Shown: positions 8,231 to 16,442, numbered from the stretch's first letter. The stretch: 64,000 nucleotides of DNA from Enterocloster bolteae (GCF_002234575.2 NZ_CP022464.2:1116001-1180000), one strand, 5' to 3'. Numbers and translations are program-made. The notes: generated by a model not told the origin, from the sequence alone.

Positions 8231-9391
8231 ATGGAACTGACAGGTCAGGCGCTGAGGCTTTCGCGGCAGGGAGCCCAGGCCATTGTGGAGGAAGTGGGGG
8301 CCATTGTGGGCCAGCATATCAATATGATGGACCCGGAAGGCTATGTCATAGCCAGTACGGACCCGGAGCGTATCGGTACGCTGCATGAGGGGGCCAGGAA
8401 AATCATCAGGGAGCATCTGGATGAGCTGTATGTGAGGGATGAGGAAGCGACGCTTACCTCACGCCCGGGGCTGAACCTGCCTGTGTACCAGGCTGGAAGT
8501 ATTGCCGGCGTAATCGGTATTACGGGACGGTATGAAGATGTGGCTGGCTATGGCCAGATTGTGAAGAAGATGGTGGAAATACTGATTCGCGAAAATGCGG
8601 AACAGGATGAACGCCGTATGGGACAGCGGGTGCTGAATCGGTTTCTGGAGGACTGGGTCCTTGGAAGCGGACTCCTTCAGCCCAGAATACTGGAGGAGAG
8701 AGGCTTTGCGCTGGGAATCGACATTTCGGTTCCCAGAAGGGTCATGGTGTCCGGCGTCAGGAACTTCCAGGAATATGCATCCACTGCTTCGGGCCAGAAA
8801 CTGCTGGAACAGGCAGAAGGGGAAGCTGCTTCTTTAGCAGGAGCGGGATGTCTGGTGTTTCGTAATGCCGGCCGGCAGATTTTTCTGGTTCAGGGTGCGT
8901 CCGACCGCCATATGGAACAGCTGGCCGGACGCATCCGCTCCTGCGTGAAAAAGAAATTCGGCATAGGGCTGGTCATGGGAATCGGCGGCAGGGCCAGGGA
9001 CATCCATGTGGCATATGGACAGGCCAACAAGGCATGGCGCTCTGCCAGCATGTCTAAACGGGACGTCATGACGTATGACAGCGTTACCCTGGAGCTGTTT
9101 ACGGAGGATGTGGCTGAAAGCGTGAAGGCGGAGTACCTGCGCAAGGTCTTTAAGAACTGCGGTTATGAGGAGCTTTGTCAGTGGATGGGATTGCTGGAGG
9201 CATATTTCAGTGCGGAAGGTTCTCTGAAGGCTGCCTCGGATGCCATGCACATCCATAAAAATACATTGACCTATAAGCTCAGGAAGCTGGAGGAGCTGAC
9301 GGGATATGACGTGCGTGTACTGAGCCAGTCGGCAGTGTTTTACATGGCTATGGTGTTTTTCCGGGATGTGAAGGAAATGATGCAGGATTAG
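8231..9391 (+). CDS. CdaR-family sugar diacid regulator
   Basis: A 386-residue transcription regulator. The N-terminal half (about 1-130) resembles the diacid-recognition domain of CdaR (NMMDPEGYVIASTDPERIG). A middle GGDEF-like region follows, and the C-terminal 60 residues contain a PucR-type helix-turn-helix (SDAMHIHKNTLTYKLRKLEE). CdaR of E. coli activates galactarate/glucarate/glycerate uptake and catabolic genes, and the next gene here is a glycerate kinase, which fits a role in sensing glycerate or a sugar diacid. The ATG at 8231 is preferred over a GTG at 8222, which lies inside the ribosome-site sequence AGGCAGGTGG. The glycerate kinase has its own promoter, a likely target. Confidence 0.88.
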   Translation: MELTGQALRLSRQGAQAIVEEVGAIVGQHINMMDPEGYVIASTDPERIGTLHEGARKIIREHLDELYVRDEEATLTSRPGLNLPVYQAGSIAGVIGITGRYEDVAGYGQIVKKMVEILIRENAEQDERRMGQRVLNRFLEDWVLGSGLLQPRILEERGFALGIDISVPRRVMVSGVRNFQEYASTASGQKLLEQAEGEAASLAGAGCLVFRNAGRQIFLVQGASDRHMEQLAGRIRSCVKKKFGIGLVMGIGGRARDIHVAYGQANKAWRSASMSKRDVMTYDSVTLELFTEDVAESVKAEYLRKVFKNCGYEELCQWMGLLEAYFSAEGSLKAASDAMHIHKNTLTYKLRKLEELTGYDVRVLSQSAVFYMAMVFFRDVKEMMQD

Positions 9392-9485
9392 GCGGATGTG
9401 CGGGCAGCAGAACGGGCCGCGTCCGGCCGTGAAGTTTGTTGTGCTGAGGAATAAATAATATGCGGAATATGTGTTTTGTGGAACA

Positions 9486-9514
9486 TTGACGCAGGGGCCT
9501 GGAAACAGTACAAT
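9486..9514 (+). promoter_or_regulatory. Promoter of glycerate kinase gene
   Basis: TTGACG (9486-9491), 17 bases, TACAAT (9509-9514), 38 bases before the start codon. Likely site of control by the upstream CdaR-type protein; no clear operator dyad was found. Confidence 0.75.
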
Positions 9515-9552
9515 AGACTTAAGAAATTCAATCACATTTGGGAGGCGGAACC

Positions 9553-10698
9553 ATGAAATTTTTATTTGCATCAGATTCATTTAAGGGGACCCTGTCGTCA
9601 GAGCGCATCACACAGCTTCTGGAGGCGGCTGCGGAGCAGACATTTCCTGGCTGTGAGACAGCTGGCGTGCCTGTGGCTGACGGCGGGGAGGGAACCATTG
9701 ACGCGGTGATTTCGGCGCTGAACGGCACATACCGCAGACTGACGGTCCATGGACCTCTGATGGAGGAGGCACAGTCTTTTTACGGGGAATTTGAAGGGGA
9801 CTCCGCCATCATTGAGATGGCAGCTGCTTCCGGGCTTCCCATGGTGCCGGCGGACAGGCGCAATCCTCTGAACACCACCACCTATGGCACAGGAGAATTG
9901 ATAAAGGATGCCCTGGACCGGGGATACCGGAAGATTTCAATAGCCATTGGAGGCAGCGCTACCAATGACGGAGGTATGGGGGCCATGCGTGCTCTGGGTG
10001 TAAGATTCCTGGATGACCAGGGAAATGAGCTGGAGGGCAGAGGCCGGGATTTAACCAGGGTGGCTGATATTGACGTGAGCCGGATTCACCCTGCGGTGTC
10101 ACAGTCCCGGTTCACTGTCATGTGCGATGTGACCAATCCCCTTACAGGACCGGATGGAGCGACCTATACATTTGGAAAGCAGAAGGGCGGCACACCGGAA
10201 ATTCTGGACGTGTTAGAGGGCGGAATGATTCGTTATGCGGCCTTGTTGAAGGAAAAGCTGGGCGTGGATGTGGATAAGATTCCCGGAGCAGGAGCTGCCG
10301 GTGGATTAGGGGCGGCATTCTGCGTGTTCCTGAAGGCCAATCTTAAATCAGGTATTGACACGGTGCTGGATTTGGTTCATTTTGACAGCCTCCTGGAGGG
10401 GGTGGACCTGGTAATTACCGGAGAGGGAAGAATGGACTGGCAGTCTGCTTTTGGAAAGGTGCCCAGCGGAATCGGAAAGCGCTGCAGGGAGAGAGGCATC
10501 CCGGTGGCAGCGATTGTGGGAGGTATGGGCGACAAGGCTGAGACGATATTTGATTACGGCATTGACAGTATTATAACCACGATAAATGGCGCCATGGATA
10601 TCGAGGAGGCCCTTAAGCGGGCTGAAGAGCTGTATATCAGTGCCGCGGACCGTACATTCAGGATGCTGAAGGCCGGAATGAGCCTGGGCCGGAAATAG
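9553..10698 (+). CDS. Glycerate kinase (GarK/GlxK family)
   Basis: A 381-residue kinase of the class represented by GarK and GlxK, which makes 2-phosphoglycerate from D-glycerate and ATP and so feeds lower glycolysis. Recognisable stretches are FASDSFKGTLSS at the N-terminus, VADGGEGT near residue 40, IGGSATNDGGMGA near 140, and GAGAAGGLGAAF near 245. Length is typical. The ATG at 9553 follows GGGAGGCGG. Placed after a CdaR-type regulator, it suggests a glycerate or sugar-diacid catabolic branch, and it could also take up glycerate made in the sugar-acid region that follows from 11.6 kb. A terminator follows at 10757. Confidence 0.95.
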   Translation: MKFLFASDSFKGTLSSERITQLLEAAAEQTFPGCETAGVPVADGGEGTIDAVISALNGTYRRLTVHGPLMEEAQSFYGEFEGDSAIIEMAAASGLPMVPADRRNPLNTTTYGTGELIKDALDRGYRKISIAIGGSATNDGGMGAMRALGVRFLDDQGNELEGRGRDLTRVADIDVSRIHPAVSQSRFTVMCDVTNPLTGPDGATYTFGKQKGGTPEILDVLEGGMIRYAALLKEKLGVDVDKIPGAGAAGGLGAAFCVFLKANLKSGIDTVLDLVHFDSLLEGVDLVITGEGRMDWQSAFGKVPSGIGKRCRERGIPVAAIVGGMGDKAETIFDYGIDSIITTINGAMDIEEALKRAEELYISAADRTFRMLKAGMSLGRK

Positions 10699-10756
10699 GC
10701 CGGGAAGAAAAGTGGAAATGGCGTGAAATTGGCTGAAGCAGGCATGGCTTTGTGCT

Positions 10757-10809
10757 GCTGTCCGGGATGGATTCATTATCATATGGATTCATTTCGGGCA
10801 GCTTTTTTA
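10757..10809 (+). terminator. Intrinsic terminator after glycerate kinase
   Basis: GCTGTCCG (10757-10764) pairs with CGGGCAGC (10795-10802) with one G-U, followed by T6. The loop holds two copies of GGATTCAT. The rest of the gap from 10699 to 11011 contains only this terminator and the promoter at 10969. Confidence 0.75.
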
Positions 10810-10968
10810 TATTATTAATGTATATATAAATCTTGCGGGCGTTCTGTCCGAGATATTCGTAAGGGAGTTTCTCCCCTGTATCCCTGGGTTGTGTGGTTGA
10901 ATGTTTTTAAAATGTCAGGCGGTGGTTCTATGGATATGTGATTCAGGATAGGTGATTCGTGTATATTC

Positions 10969-10997
10969 TTGCAACGGAGGCAAAGCTTTTGTATAAT
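10969..10997 (+). promoter_or_regulatory. Intact promoter of a decayed gene
   Basis: TTGCAA (10969-10974), 17 bases, TATAAT (10992-10997), 14 bases before the pseudogene start. The promoter seems better preserved than the gene it drives. Confidence 0.7.
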
Positions 10998-11011
10998 AAA
11001 AGGAGAATTGG

Positions 11012-11437
11012 ATGAAGAAAATGAATGACCCTGGCGGGCCTGTCATGAAGCCGCTGGCAGAGCTGACCCTGCTGGACCGTTTTTTATTTGCATGTGTTAT
11101 GGAGGACCGCGGGACCATGGAACTGTGCCGGAGGGAGTAAGCGGGGAGCTGATAGAGCTGCTTCATTACATAGAACACACCTCTGAAACAGAGGCGGCCG
11201 GAAGCAGCAGTCCGAGGATTAAGGAACTGCACCGGCGGGTCAGCCAGGTTAAAGCCAGTGAAGAGATTGGAGTGAGATATATGCAGGAATGGGAAGAACG
11301 GATGTATCAGCTTCAGGATGCTAAGGCGGAAGGAAGGGAAAACAGAAGGACAGATATTGGATAAACTGGTGCGGATGTTCTCTCTGAGCCGGGACACGGC
11401 CGGAGAGTATCTGAAGCGCTATAAGGGGACTCCCTGA
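11012..11437 (+). pseudogene. Decayed Rpn-family / PD-(D/E)XK nuclease gene
   Basis: Pieces of one protein lie in three frames. Frame 1 (11012-11140) encodes the family N-terminus with KPLAELTLLDRFLFA and then stops. The next frame (to 11364) encodes GELIELLHYIEHT, RIKELHRRVSQVK and EEIGVRYMQEWEERM, the usual C-terminal region. A third frame continues with DKLVRMFSLSRDTAGEYLKR to 11437. Rpn-type recombination-promoting nucleases, abundant in Lachnospiraceae, are about 300 residues long, so the nuclease core between the first two pieces appears deleted, with at least two frameshifts. Family assignment is from memory of the conserved N- and C-terminal phrases. AGGAG precedes the ATG and the promoter is intact. 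Confidence 0.75.
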
Positions 11438-11498
11438 GCCGTATATCCGGGCGGCGGCCCTTTTTCATCCCGTCTTATAGTGAAGTGTATTATGACGG

Positions 11499-11548
11499 AA
11501 AGCGCAGTTTTTGTGACAGCAAAGTATCACTTGAAACTGCGCTTTTGA
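11499..11548 (+). terminator. Strong hairpin, likely terminator
   Basis: AAAGCGCAGTTT (11499-11510) pairs perfectly with AAACTGCGCTTT (11534-11545), followed by TT. It lies between the pseudogene and the convergent amidohydrolase gene and may act in either direction. Confidence 0.65.
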
Positions 11549-11566
11549 AATTGTGTATCCAATACG

Positions 11567-11622
11567 GTGCATTCAATATTGTACATTCAGTACTGCACAT
11601 TCAATACTGTACATCTAAAACT
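11567..11622. repeat. 14-bp tandem repeat, four units
   Basis: Four units of 14 bases starting at 11567, 11581, 11595 and 11609, consensus GTACATTCAATACT with one to five changes per copy. A fifth, poor copy may follow. The array sits just beyond the 3' end of the amidohydrolase gene. Confidence 0.8.
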
Positions 11623-11655
11623 GCAGTCAATACATTCTGTATATCCGGGCCGTCT

Positions 11656-12831
11656 CTAAGGCTGTCTATACACCACTCCGCCCTTCATCACCAGTCCTAC
11701 CTGTGAAAGACGGGACACATCCTCCAGCGGGTTTCCCTCCACGGCAATGATATCTGCTTCCATACCGTTTTCCAGCTTTCCGATTCTGTCTTCCAGGCGG
11801 CAGACCCTGGCCGCGCGGGAGGTGACGCCCTGGATGGCGGTTACGGGGTCGGCTCCCAGCTCCACGGCATATCCCACCTCCCGGTACAGAAAGCCGTGAT
11901 AAGCATCTGTTCCCAGGACAAAGGGGAGACGGGCCTTGATGATGCGGGCCACATTTTCGCGGACCCGGCTGCGGTTCAGCCTAACCTTCAGGGCATTGGC
12001 GGGCGAGAGGAATTCCTCCCGGCTGGGGTCTAAGAAAATGCCGGAGGTCAGATCCACCACACAGCGGGAAGCGGCCAGACGCTCCACGTCCTGTTCCGAA
12101 GCCATATACATGTGCTCAATCACATCCACCCCGCCGTCAATGCAGTCTTTCAGGCCCTGGCCGCCAATACAGTGGGCAGCAGTGGGGATGCCCAGGCGAG
12201 CGCCTTCGCTGACCGCAGCGGAGATTTCTTCCAGGCTGAGGAAGCTGGGCACAAAGGTGCTGGCGGGATCCGGAACACCAGGGGTTATGAAGAGTTTCAG
12301 CAGGTCTGCGCCTTTTTTCAGGTTCTCGCGGCAGGTATGGCGGATTTCTCCGGCTCCGCAGTGGGGCATTCCGATGTGGCCTGCTCCGTGGCTTCCCTTC
12401 ATGCCGATGCCTGCGGCCAGGAGACGGGGGCCGTCCACTTTTTTGTCCTCAATCAGTTTCTTCAGGGTCACGTCTATATAGAATTTATCCCCCATGCACC
12501 GGGCTGTGGTTACACCGCTCATCAGGTCTTCCTTAAGTCCCTTTAATGCCAGCAGGGTCAGCTGGCATTCGTTGCTCCAGGCCAGCAGCTCCAGATGTTC
12601 CGGAAGGGCTGCATCAATGCACAGGTGGTTGTGGCACTCTATCATGCCCGGCATCAGGGTCATGTGCGGAAGGCTGATTTCTTTTGCATCTTCCAAGTAC
12701 AAGGCCTCCCTGGCTTTCCGGGGCAGGATTTCCCGGATTATCCCGTCTTCGATGATAAGGGAGCCGTTCTCCAAAGGAGTAAGCTGTTCCCCGCACAAAA
12801 TCATTCCTGCATTTAATATGGTTCGCTTCAT
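11656..12831 (-). CDS. Metal-dependent amidohydrolase
   Basis: A 391-residue enzyme of the amidohydrolase superfamily, imidazolonepropionase/prolidase-like branch. The metal site is visible: ECHNH near residue 65, Lys in DLLKLFITPGV near 197, AAHCIGG near 235, VIEHMYMA near 255 and the catalytic Asp in LGTDAYHGF near 320. The C-terminal beta-sandwich piece ENGMEADIIAVEGNPLED is typical. It probably hydrolyses a cyclic amide, lactam or peptide-like bond; the substrate is unknown. The gene lies 41 bases after the KdgT-like permease gene and is probably in its sigma-54-controlled operon, so permease and hydrolase may share a substrate. Confidence 0.88.
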   Translation of the reverse strand: MKRTILNAGMILCGEQLTPLENGSLIIEDGIIREILPRKAREALYLEDAKEISLPHMTLMPGMIECHNHLCIDAALPEHLELLAWSNECQLTLLALKGLKEDLMSGVTTARCMGDKFYIDVTLKKLIEDKKVDGPRLLAAGIGMKGSHGAGHIGMPHCGAGEIRHTCRENLKKGADLLKLFITPGVPDPASTFVPSFLSLEEISAAVSEGARLGIPTAAHCIGGQGLKDCIDGGVDVIEHMYMASEQDVERLAASRCVVDLTSGIFLDPSREEFLSPANALKVRLNRSRVRENVARIIKARLPFVLGTDAYHGFLYREVGYAVELGADPVTAIQGVTSRAARVCRLEDRIGKLENGMEADIIAVEGNPLEDVSRLSQVGLVMKGGVVYRQP

Positions 12832-12872
12832 GTCTGTCTGTTTCCTCCGTCTGTCAATATCATTTGTCCGGC

Positions 12873-13895
12873 TTAGTCTAAATCAGCAGTTGCCGCTGGC
12901 TGGGTTTCGCAGCCCTCCTGTTCAGGGACAGGAATGTCTGCCGCTATGCCGTGAGCTTCATTCCATTTGCGGGATACCTTGGACAGCCAGGATACCAGCA
13001 GCGGGCAAAGCACGGCTGTGATTACCACGGCGGCAGCTGTCTGGGCAGTGGCTGTTTCCACCTGAGGCTGGAAGGAAGGATCGGCCATGGCTACGGCAGT
13101 GGGCGTGGTGGTGGCCACCCCGGCCGTGGTTCCGATGGCAGCGCCCATGGGATCCGCCTTTCTGCGGAGGGCGCTGTAGAGGAAAAAGGTAAGAAGTCCG
13201 GTGGCCAGCACGGTAAGAAGGCCCAGCACAATACCGGAAATACCCGCTCTCAGGATATTGTTGAAGTTCATGCCGGCACCCAGGGCAAAGCCGTTAAAGG
13301 GCGGGAGAAGAATCATGCCGGTGGCCAGAATTTTTCTCCACTCATGGTCCAGATTGCCGATGATGAACCCGATAACCATGGGGATGATGCTGGCAATGAT
13401 ATCTGTTATGGGGAAGTTGCCCATGCCGGAGGCGCCCAATGCAATCATGGTAAAAAAGGGCCCGTCATTGAGGGCAAGGATAGAGGTGGCTCCCACATCT
13501 GTTTCATCACCAAATTCGCCTGCCAGGGTGGCATAGATGACGCCGTTGGAATTGGTTACGGCTCCGATGACAGCCAGGGGCGCCAGTCCCAGGAACCCTG
13601 CTTCGCCGAACAGTGCATTGAGCAGAAGCCCCAGGCCGAAACCGATAAAGAACTTAAGGGCGGTGAGGACAACGCCTTTCCATACCGTGCTGCCGGCCAT
13701 CTTTACATCAATGGTGGCGCCGCTGCAGAACAGAAACAGGCCAATCAGGGTGGGGACCCCGTTCTTGAACAGGCCTGAGGTAAAACCTCCGATGGTGAGG
13801 GCGTTGGGGAAAAAGGTATTCATTGCACATCCAAGGAGCAGGGGAATCACCATCACTCCTGCCGGAAAACGCTTCATTGTCGCTAATATCCTCAT
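12873..13895 (-). CDS. KdgT-family 2-keto-3-deoxygluconate-type permease
   Basis: A 340-residue membrane carrier. The N-terminus MKRFPAGVMVIPLLLGC and the segment GLFLFCSGATIDVKMAGS match the KdgT family, known for proton-linked 2-keto-3-deoxygluconate uptake. About ten hydrophobic helices follow. The start is placed at 13895, where AAAGGAG stands nine bases upstream; the open frame goes 27 codons further but without a ribosome site. First gene of a minus-strand operon with an amidohydrolase, read from a -24/-12 promoter at 14002-14017 and divergent from the sigma-54 activator at 14236. The actual substrate may be another sugar acid or a lactam-like compound. Confidence 0.88.
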   Translation of the reverse strand: MRILATMKRFPAGVMVIPLLLGCAMNTFFPNALTIGGFTSGLFKNGVPTLIGLFLFCSGATIDVKMAGSTVWKGVVLTALKFFIGFGLGLLLNALFGEAGFLGLAPLAVIGAVTNSNGVIYATLAGEFGDETDVGATSILALNDGPFFTMIALGASGMGNFPITDIIASIIPMVIGFIIGNLDHEWRKILATGMILLPPFNGFALGAGMNFNNILRAGISGIVLGLLTVLATGLLTFFLYSALRRKADPMGAAIGTTAGVATTTPTAVAMADPSFQPQVETATAQTAAAVVITAVLCPLLVSWLSKVSRKWNEAHGIAADIPVPEQEGCETQPAATADLD

Positions 13896-14001
13896 AAATC
13901 TCTTCTCCTTTACGTGGGCTTCCATGCTCACCGGCCATGTGAGATGCGTCAGCCGCTGGTTGATTTTACATGCCATTGCAATGCTGCTGACTGATTAAAA
14001 A

Positions 14002-14017
14002 AGCAATTGTCGTGCCA
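14002..14017 (-). promoter_or_regulatory. Sigma-54 (-24/-12) promoter of the kdgT-like operon
   Basis: On the minus strand TGGCACG, four bases, TTGCT, a full match to the -24/-12 consensus. Transcription would start near 13990. It requires an AAA+ activator, and the divergent gene at 14236 encodes one. Sixty-eight bases upstream begins a 15-bp dyad (14085-14099). Confidence 0.9.
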
Positions 14018-14084
14018 AAAAACTATTTGAGGGTGAAACAGATTCAAATTTTATTTAAAACAGCTAAAGTTGCATGAGAAAATA

Positions 14085-14099
14085 TGTGCTATTTGCACA
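14085..14099. promoter_or_regulatory. 15-bp dyad, candidate activator binding site
   Basis: TGTGC-TATTT-GCACA, perfect 5-base arms around a 5-base AT spacer, centred 75 bases upstream of the -24 element at 14017. The same architecture recurs at 16443-16457 before the next sigma-54 promoter. Likely an upstream activator site; binding is inferred. Confidence 0.6.
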
Positions 14100-14137
14100 A
14101 TAAAAAAAGGAAAAACAAATAAAAAGTTGGAATATAT

Positions 14138-14179
14138 AAAATTGCATAAAGATTGCTATTTAGCAATAAAATGCAATTT
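14138..14179. promoter_or_regulatory. Nested inverted repeats, candidate second activator site
   Basis: Inner dyad ATTGC (14152-14156), six bases, GCAAT (14163-14167), inside an outer dyad AAATTGCAT (14138-14146) and ATGCAATTT (14171-14179). The inner TGC-TATTTA-GCA core resembles the dyad at 14085. It ends just upstream of the promoter of the activator gene, so it could also mediate autoregulation. Confidence 0.55.
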
Positions 14180-14184
14180 AATGA

Positions 14185-14213
14185 TTGCAAAAATACAATA
14201 CATAGGATAATAT
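14185..14213 (+). promoter_or_regulatory. Sigma-70 promoter of the sigma-54 activator gene
   Basis: TTGCAA (14185-14190), 17 bases, TAATAT (14208-14213). It contains the ATG at 14212, which rules that codon out as the start of the activator and supports the GTG at 14236. Confidence 0.7.
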
Positions 14214-14235
14214 GGACAATGGGAGGTGGAAGAGT

Positions 14236-16284
14236 GTGATTAAAATTGTATTTTTTGCACCATATCCGGACATTCTTCCTGTCATTGAGCAGGTGTTCCG
14301 GGAACGGCCTGAATCGGAAGCCATTCAGTATGAGGTTGTCCAGGATTTCTACAATAACAGACTGGAACAGGTGGAGGCGGACGTGGTTATAGCCAGGGGC
14401 TTTACGGCCCATACCTTAAAGCGCAAAAACATTCCGTGTGCAGAGCTTAAATCCACGGGATACGATGTGATGAAGGCAGTCAATGAATGTATGCAGAAGG
14501 GGAATATTGAAAGGATTGCCGTGGTGGGCGCCTTCAATATGGTGTATGGGGCGGAGCAGATGTGCCACCTGTATCCGAACCTGGGGCTGGGCTGCTATGC
14601 GGAGGACGATGAGACCAAGCTGGAGATGGCGGTGCACCAGGCTATGAAGGACGGGAACCAGGCCATTGTGGGGGGATATTCCACGGTCCAGATCGCGGAG
14701 CGTCTGGGTATGCCGGCTGCCATGATTCATTCAGGAATCGAGGCGGTAAACCATGCCATTTCAGAGGCCATAGCGGTGGCCCATCTCACCCGGTATGAGA
14801 GGCAGAAAAGGGATGAGATAGCAAATATCATGAACTACTCCTTCCAGGGGATTATTTCCGTCAACAGGAAGGGAATCATAACCCTGGCCAATACATGCTG
14901 CCATACGTATATGAAGGACAGAAAGACTTCGCTGGCAGGAGAGCATATAAAGGACTTCTTTCCGGATATTGATTTTGACAGTGTGATCAGGGACAAACAA
15001 AAGATCCTGTCGGAGGTGTGCAGGTTCGGAGGAAAACAGGTGCTGGTCAATTGTGTGCCTGTGGCCGGTGACTCGGAGGAGTTCGGCTGCGTGCTCACCT
15101 TCCAGGGAACGGAACAGATACAGGCAGAGGAGGGCAAACTGCGCAAGCGTATGCATTCGGACGGCTTTACGGCCAGGTACGACTTTTCCCACATACTTTA
15201 CAGGGACAGCTGCATGGAGGCGGTTATCAGCCAGGCCGTGAAATTCAGCTATTCGGATTCCAATATACTGATTCATGGGGAGACGGGAACGGGAAAGGAG
15301 CTGTTTGCCCAGAGCATTCACAACTCCAGCCGCAGAAGGAAGGGGCCTTTCGTGGCGATTAACTGCGCGGCATTGCCGGAGAACCTGCTGGAGAGCGAGC
15401 TCTTTGGCTATGTGGAAGGGGCCTTTACCGGAGCGTCCAGGGGCGGGAAAATGGGATTTTTTGAGATTGCCCACAAGGGGACCATTTTTTTGGATGAGAT
15501 AGGCGATATATCACCAAAGCTGCAGAGCCGCCTCCTGAGGGTCATACAGGAAAGGGAAATCATCCGGCTGGGCAATGACACCGTGATTCCCATTGATGTC
15601 CGCGTTATCTGCGCCACCAACAGGGATTTAAAGAAGGAGGTATCCCGGGGGAATTTCAGGGAGGATCTGCTGTATCGTCTGGATGTGCTTGAACTCAATC
15701 TTCCGCCCCTCAGAAAACGGAAGCAGGACATCCTTTATCTGGCGGACCGGATGGTGCGGTTTGAACATGAGCGCACAGGGAGCAGGCTGGAGGCAATAAC
15801 CCAGGAGGGCAGGGAACTTCTGATGCGTTACAACTGGCCGGGGAATGTGAGGGAAATGCGCAATTTCTGTGAGCGTATCTGTATTCTCTGCGAGAAAACA
15901 AGGGCAGGGGCAGAGGACGTACTCCAGGCCCTTCCGGGAGAATGGGAGCACGGGGAGGGGGCAGACAGCCAGTATGCAGACAGCCAGTATGCAGAGAGCC
16001 GGCATGCAGAAAGCCGGTATGCAGAAAGTCGGTATGCAGAAAGTCGGTATGCAGAAAGCCGGCATGCAGACAGCGGTTCCGGCAGCGCGGATTTTCCGGC
16101 GTCCGGCAGTCATGTACCGGCGGAGGCCGCGGGCCGCGGGCCCCGTCTGGAGGAAGCCCAGAGGCAGGCCGTGAAGGACGCCCTGGAGCTGTGCGGTTAT
16201 CACAGGGGCAGGACAGCCGCATATCTGGGAATTGATAAGAGTACTCTGTGGAGAAAAATGAAAAAATACGGCATTGAGGGTTAG
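14236..16284 (+). CDS. Sigma-54-dependent activator with PrpR_N domain (EBP1)
   Basis: A 682-residue enhancer-binding protein. Domains in order are a PrpR-type sensor (about 1-170, starting IKIVFFAPYP), a PAS domain (about 195-300), and the AAA+ domain with Walker A GETGTGKE near 350, GAFTGA near 395 and WPGNVRE near 540. Seven five-residue repeats of the type AESRY follow (576-610), then a Fis-type helix-turn-helix (TAAYLGIDKSTLWRKMKKYG). PrpR_N domains bind small organic acids, so the inducer is probably a carboxylate. The GTG at 14236 has GGAGGTGG six bases upstream. The three -24/-12 promoters at 14002, 16515 and 20980 are likely targets, the first two sharing a dyad. Confidence 0.93.
   Translation: MIKIVFFAPYPDILPVIEQVFRERPESEAIQYEVVQDFYNNRLEQVEADVVIARGFTAHTLKRKNIPCAELKSTGYDVMKAVNECMQKGNIERIAVVGAFNMVYGAEQMCHLYPNLGLGCYAEDDETKLEMAVHQAMKDGNQAIVGGYSTVQIAERLGMPAAMIHSGIEAVNHAISEAIAVAHLTRYERQKRDEIANIMNYSFQGIISVNRKGIITLANTCCHTYMKDRKTSLAGEHIKDFFPDIDFDSVIRDKQKILSEVCRFGGKQVLVNCVPVAGDSEEFGCVLTFQGTEQIQAEEGKLRKRMHSDGFTARYDFSHILYRDSCMEAVISQAVKFSYSDSNILIHGETGTGKELFAQSIHNSSRRRKGPFVAINCAALPENLLESELFGYVEGAFTGASRGGKMGFFEIAHKGTIFLDEIGDISPKLQSRLLRVIQEREIIRLGNDTVIPIDVRVICATNRDLKKEVSRGNFREDLLYRLDVLELNLPPLRKRKQDILYLADRMVRFEHERTGSRLEAITQEGRELLMRYNWPGNVREMRNFCERICILCEKTRAGAEDVLQALPGEWEHGEGADSQYADSQYAESRHAESRYAESRYAESRYAESRHADSGSGSADFPASGSHVPAEAAGRGPRLEEAQRQAVKDALELCGYHRGRTAAYLGIDKSTLWRKMKKYGIEG
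15961..16065 (+). repeat. 15-bp in-frame minisatellite, seven units
   Basis: Seven units of 15 bases (unit form GCAGAAAGCCGGTAT) from 15961 to 16065, each encoding AESRY or a close variant. They lie in the linker between the AAA+ and DNA-binding domains of EBP1. A unit gain or loss keeps the frame and changes only linker length. Confidence 0.95.
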
Positions 16285-16332
16285 ACGGCTGACAAGAAAC
16301 ACCGGGCACAGGGGTTGCGCTGAAACGGGGAA

Positions 16333-16368
16333 ACATTATGAAACAAAAATACATTATGAAACAAAAAT
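16333..16368. repeat. 18-bp direct repeat upstream of the pdxA-like operon
   Basis: ACATTATGAAACAAAAAT occurs twice in tandem (16333-16350, 16351-16368); a related TGATGAAACATTTATG lies at about 16382. The TGAAACA core also recurs before the sigma-54 promoter at 20980. The 310-base gap 16285-16594 holds these repeats, the dyad at 16443 and the promoter at 16515. Confidence 0.75.
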
Positions 16369-16442
16369 AAAACGTAATAAGGATGATGAAACATTTATGC
16401 CGTGAAAAGTATGAATACATTGGGGGATAAATGATGGTGATA

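Noticed and set aside
12951..13778. 275-residue open frame opposite the KdgT-like gene
   Set aside because: Gly/His/Gln-rich antisense shadow of a clearly coding membrane protein; no ribosome site.
14212..14235. ATG start of EBP1 at 14212
   Set aside because: It lies within the -10 element and upstream of the ribosome site; GTG 14236 is well placed.
15961..16075. Short regular repeats that could look like a CRISPR array
   Set aside because: Units are 15 bases, contiguous without spacers, in frame with the activator gene and encode a pentapeptide repeat.
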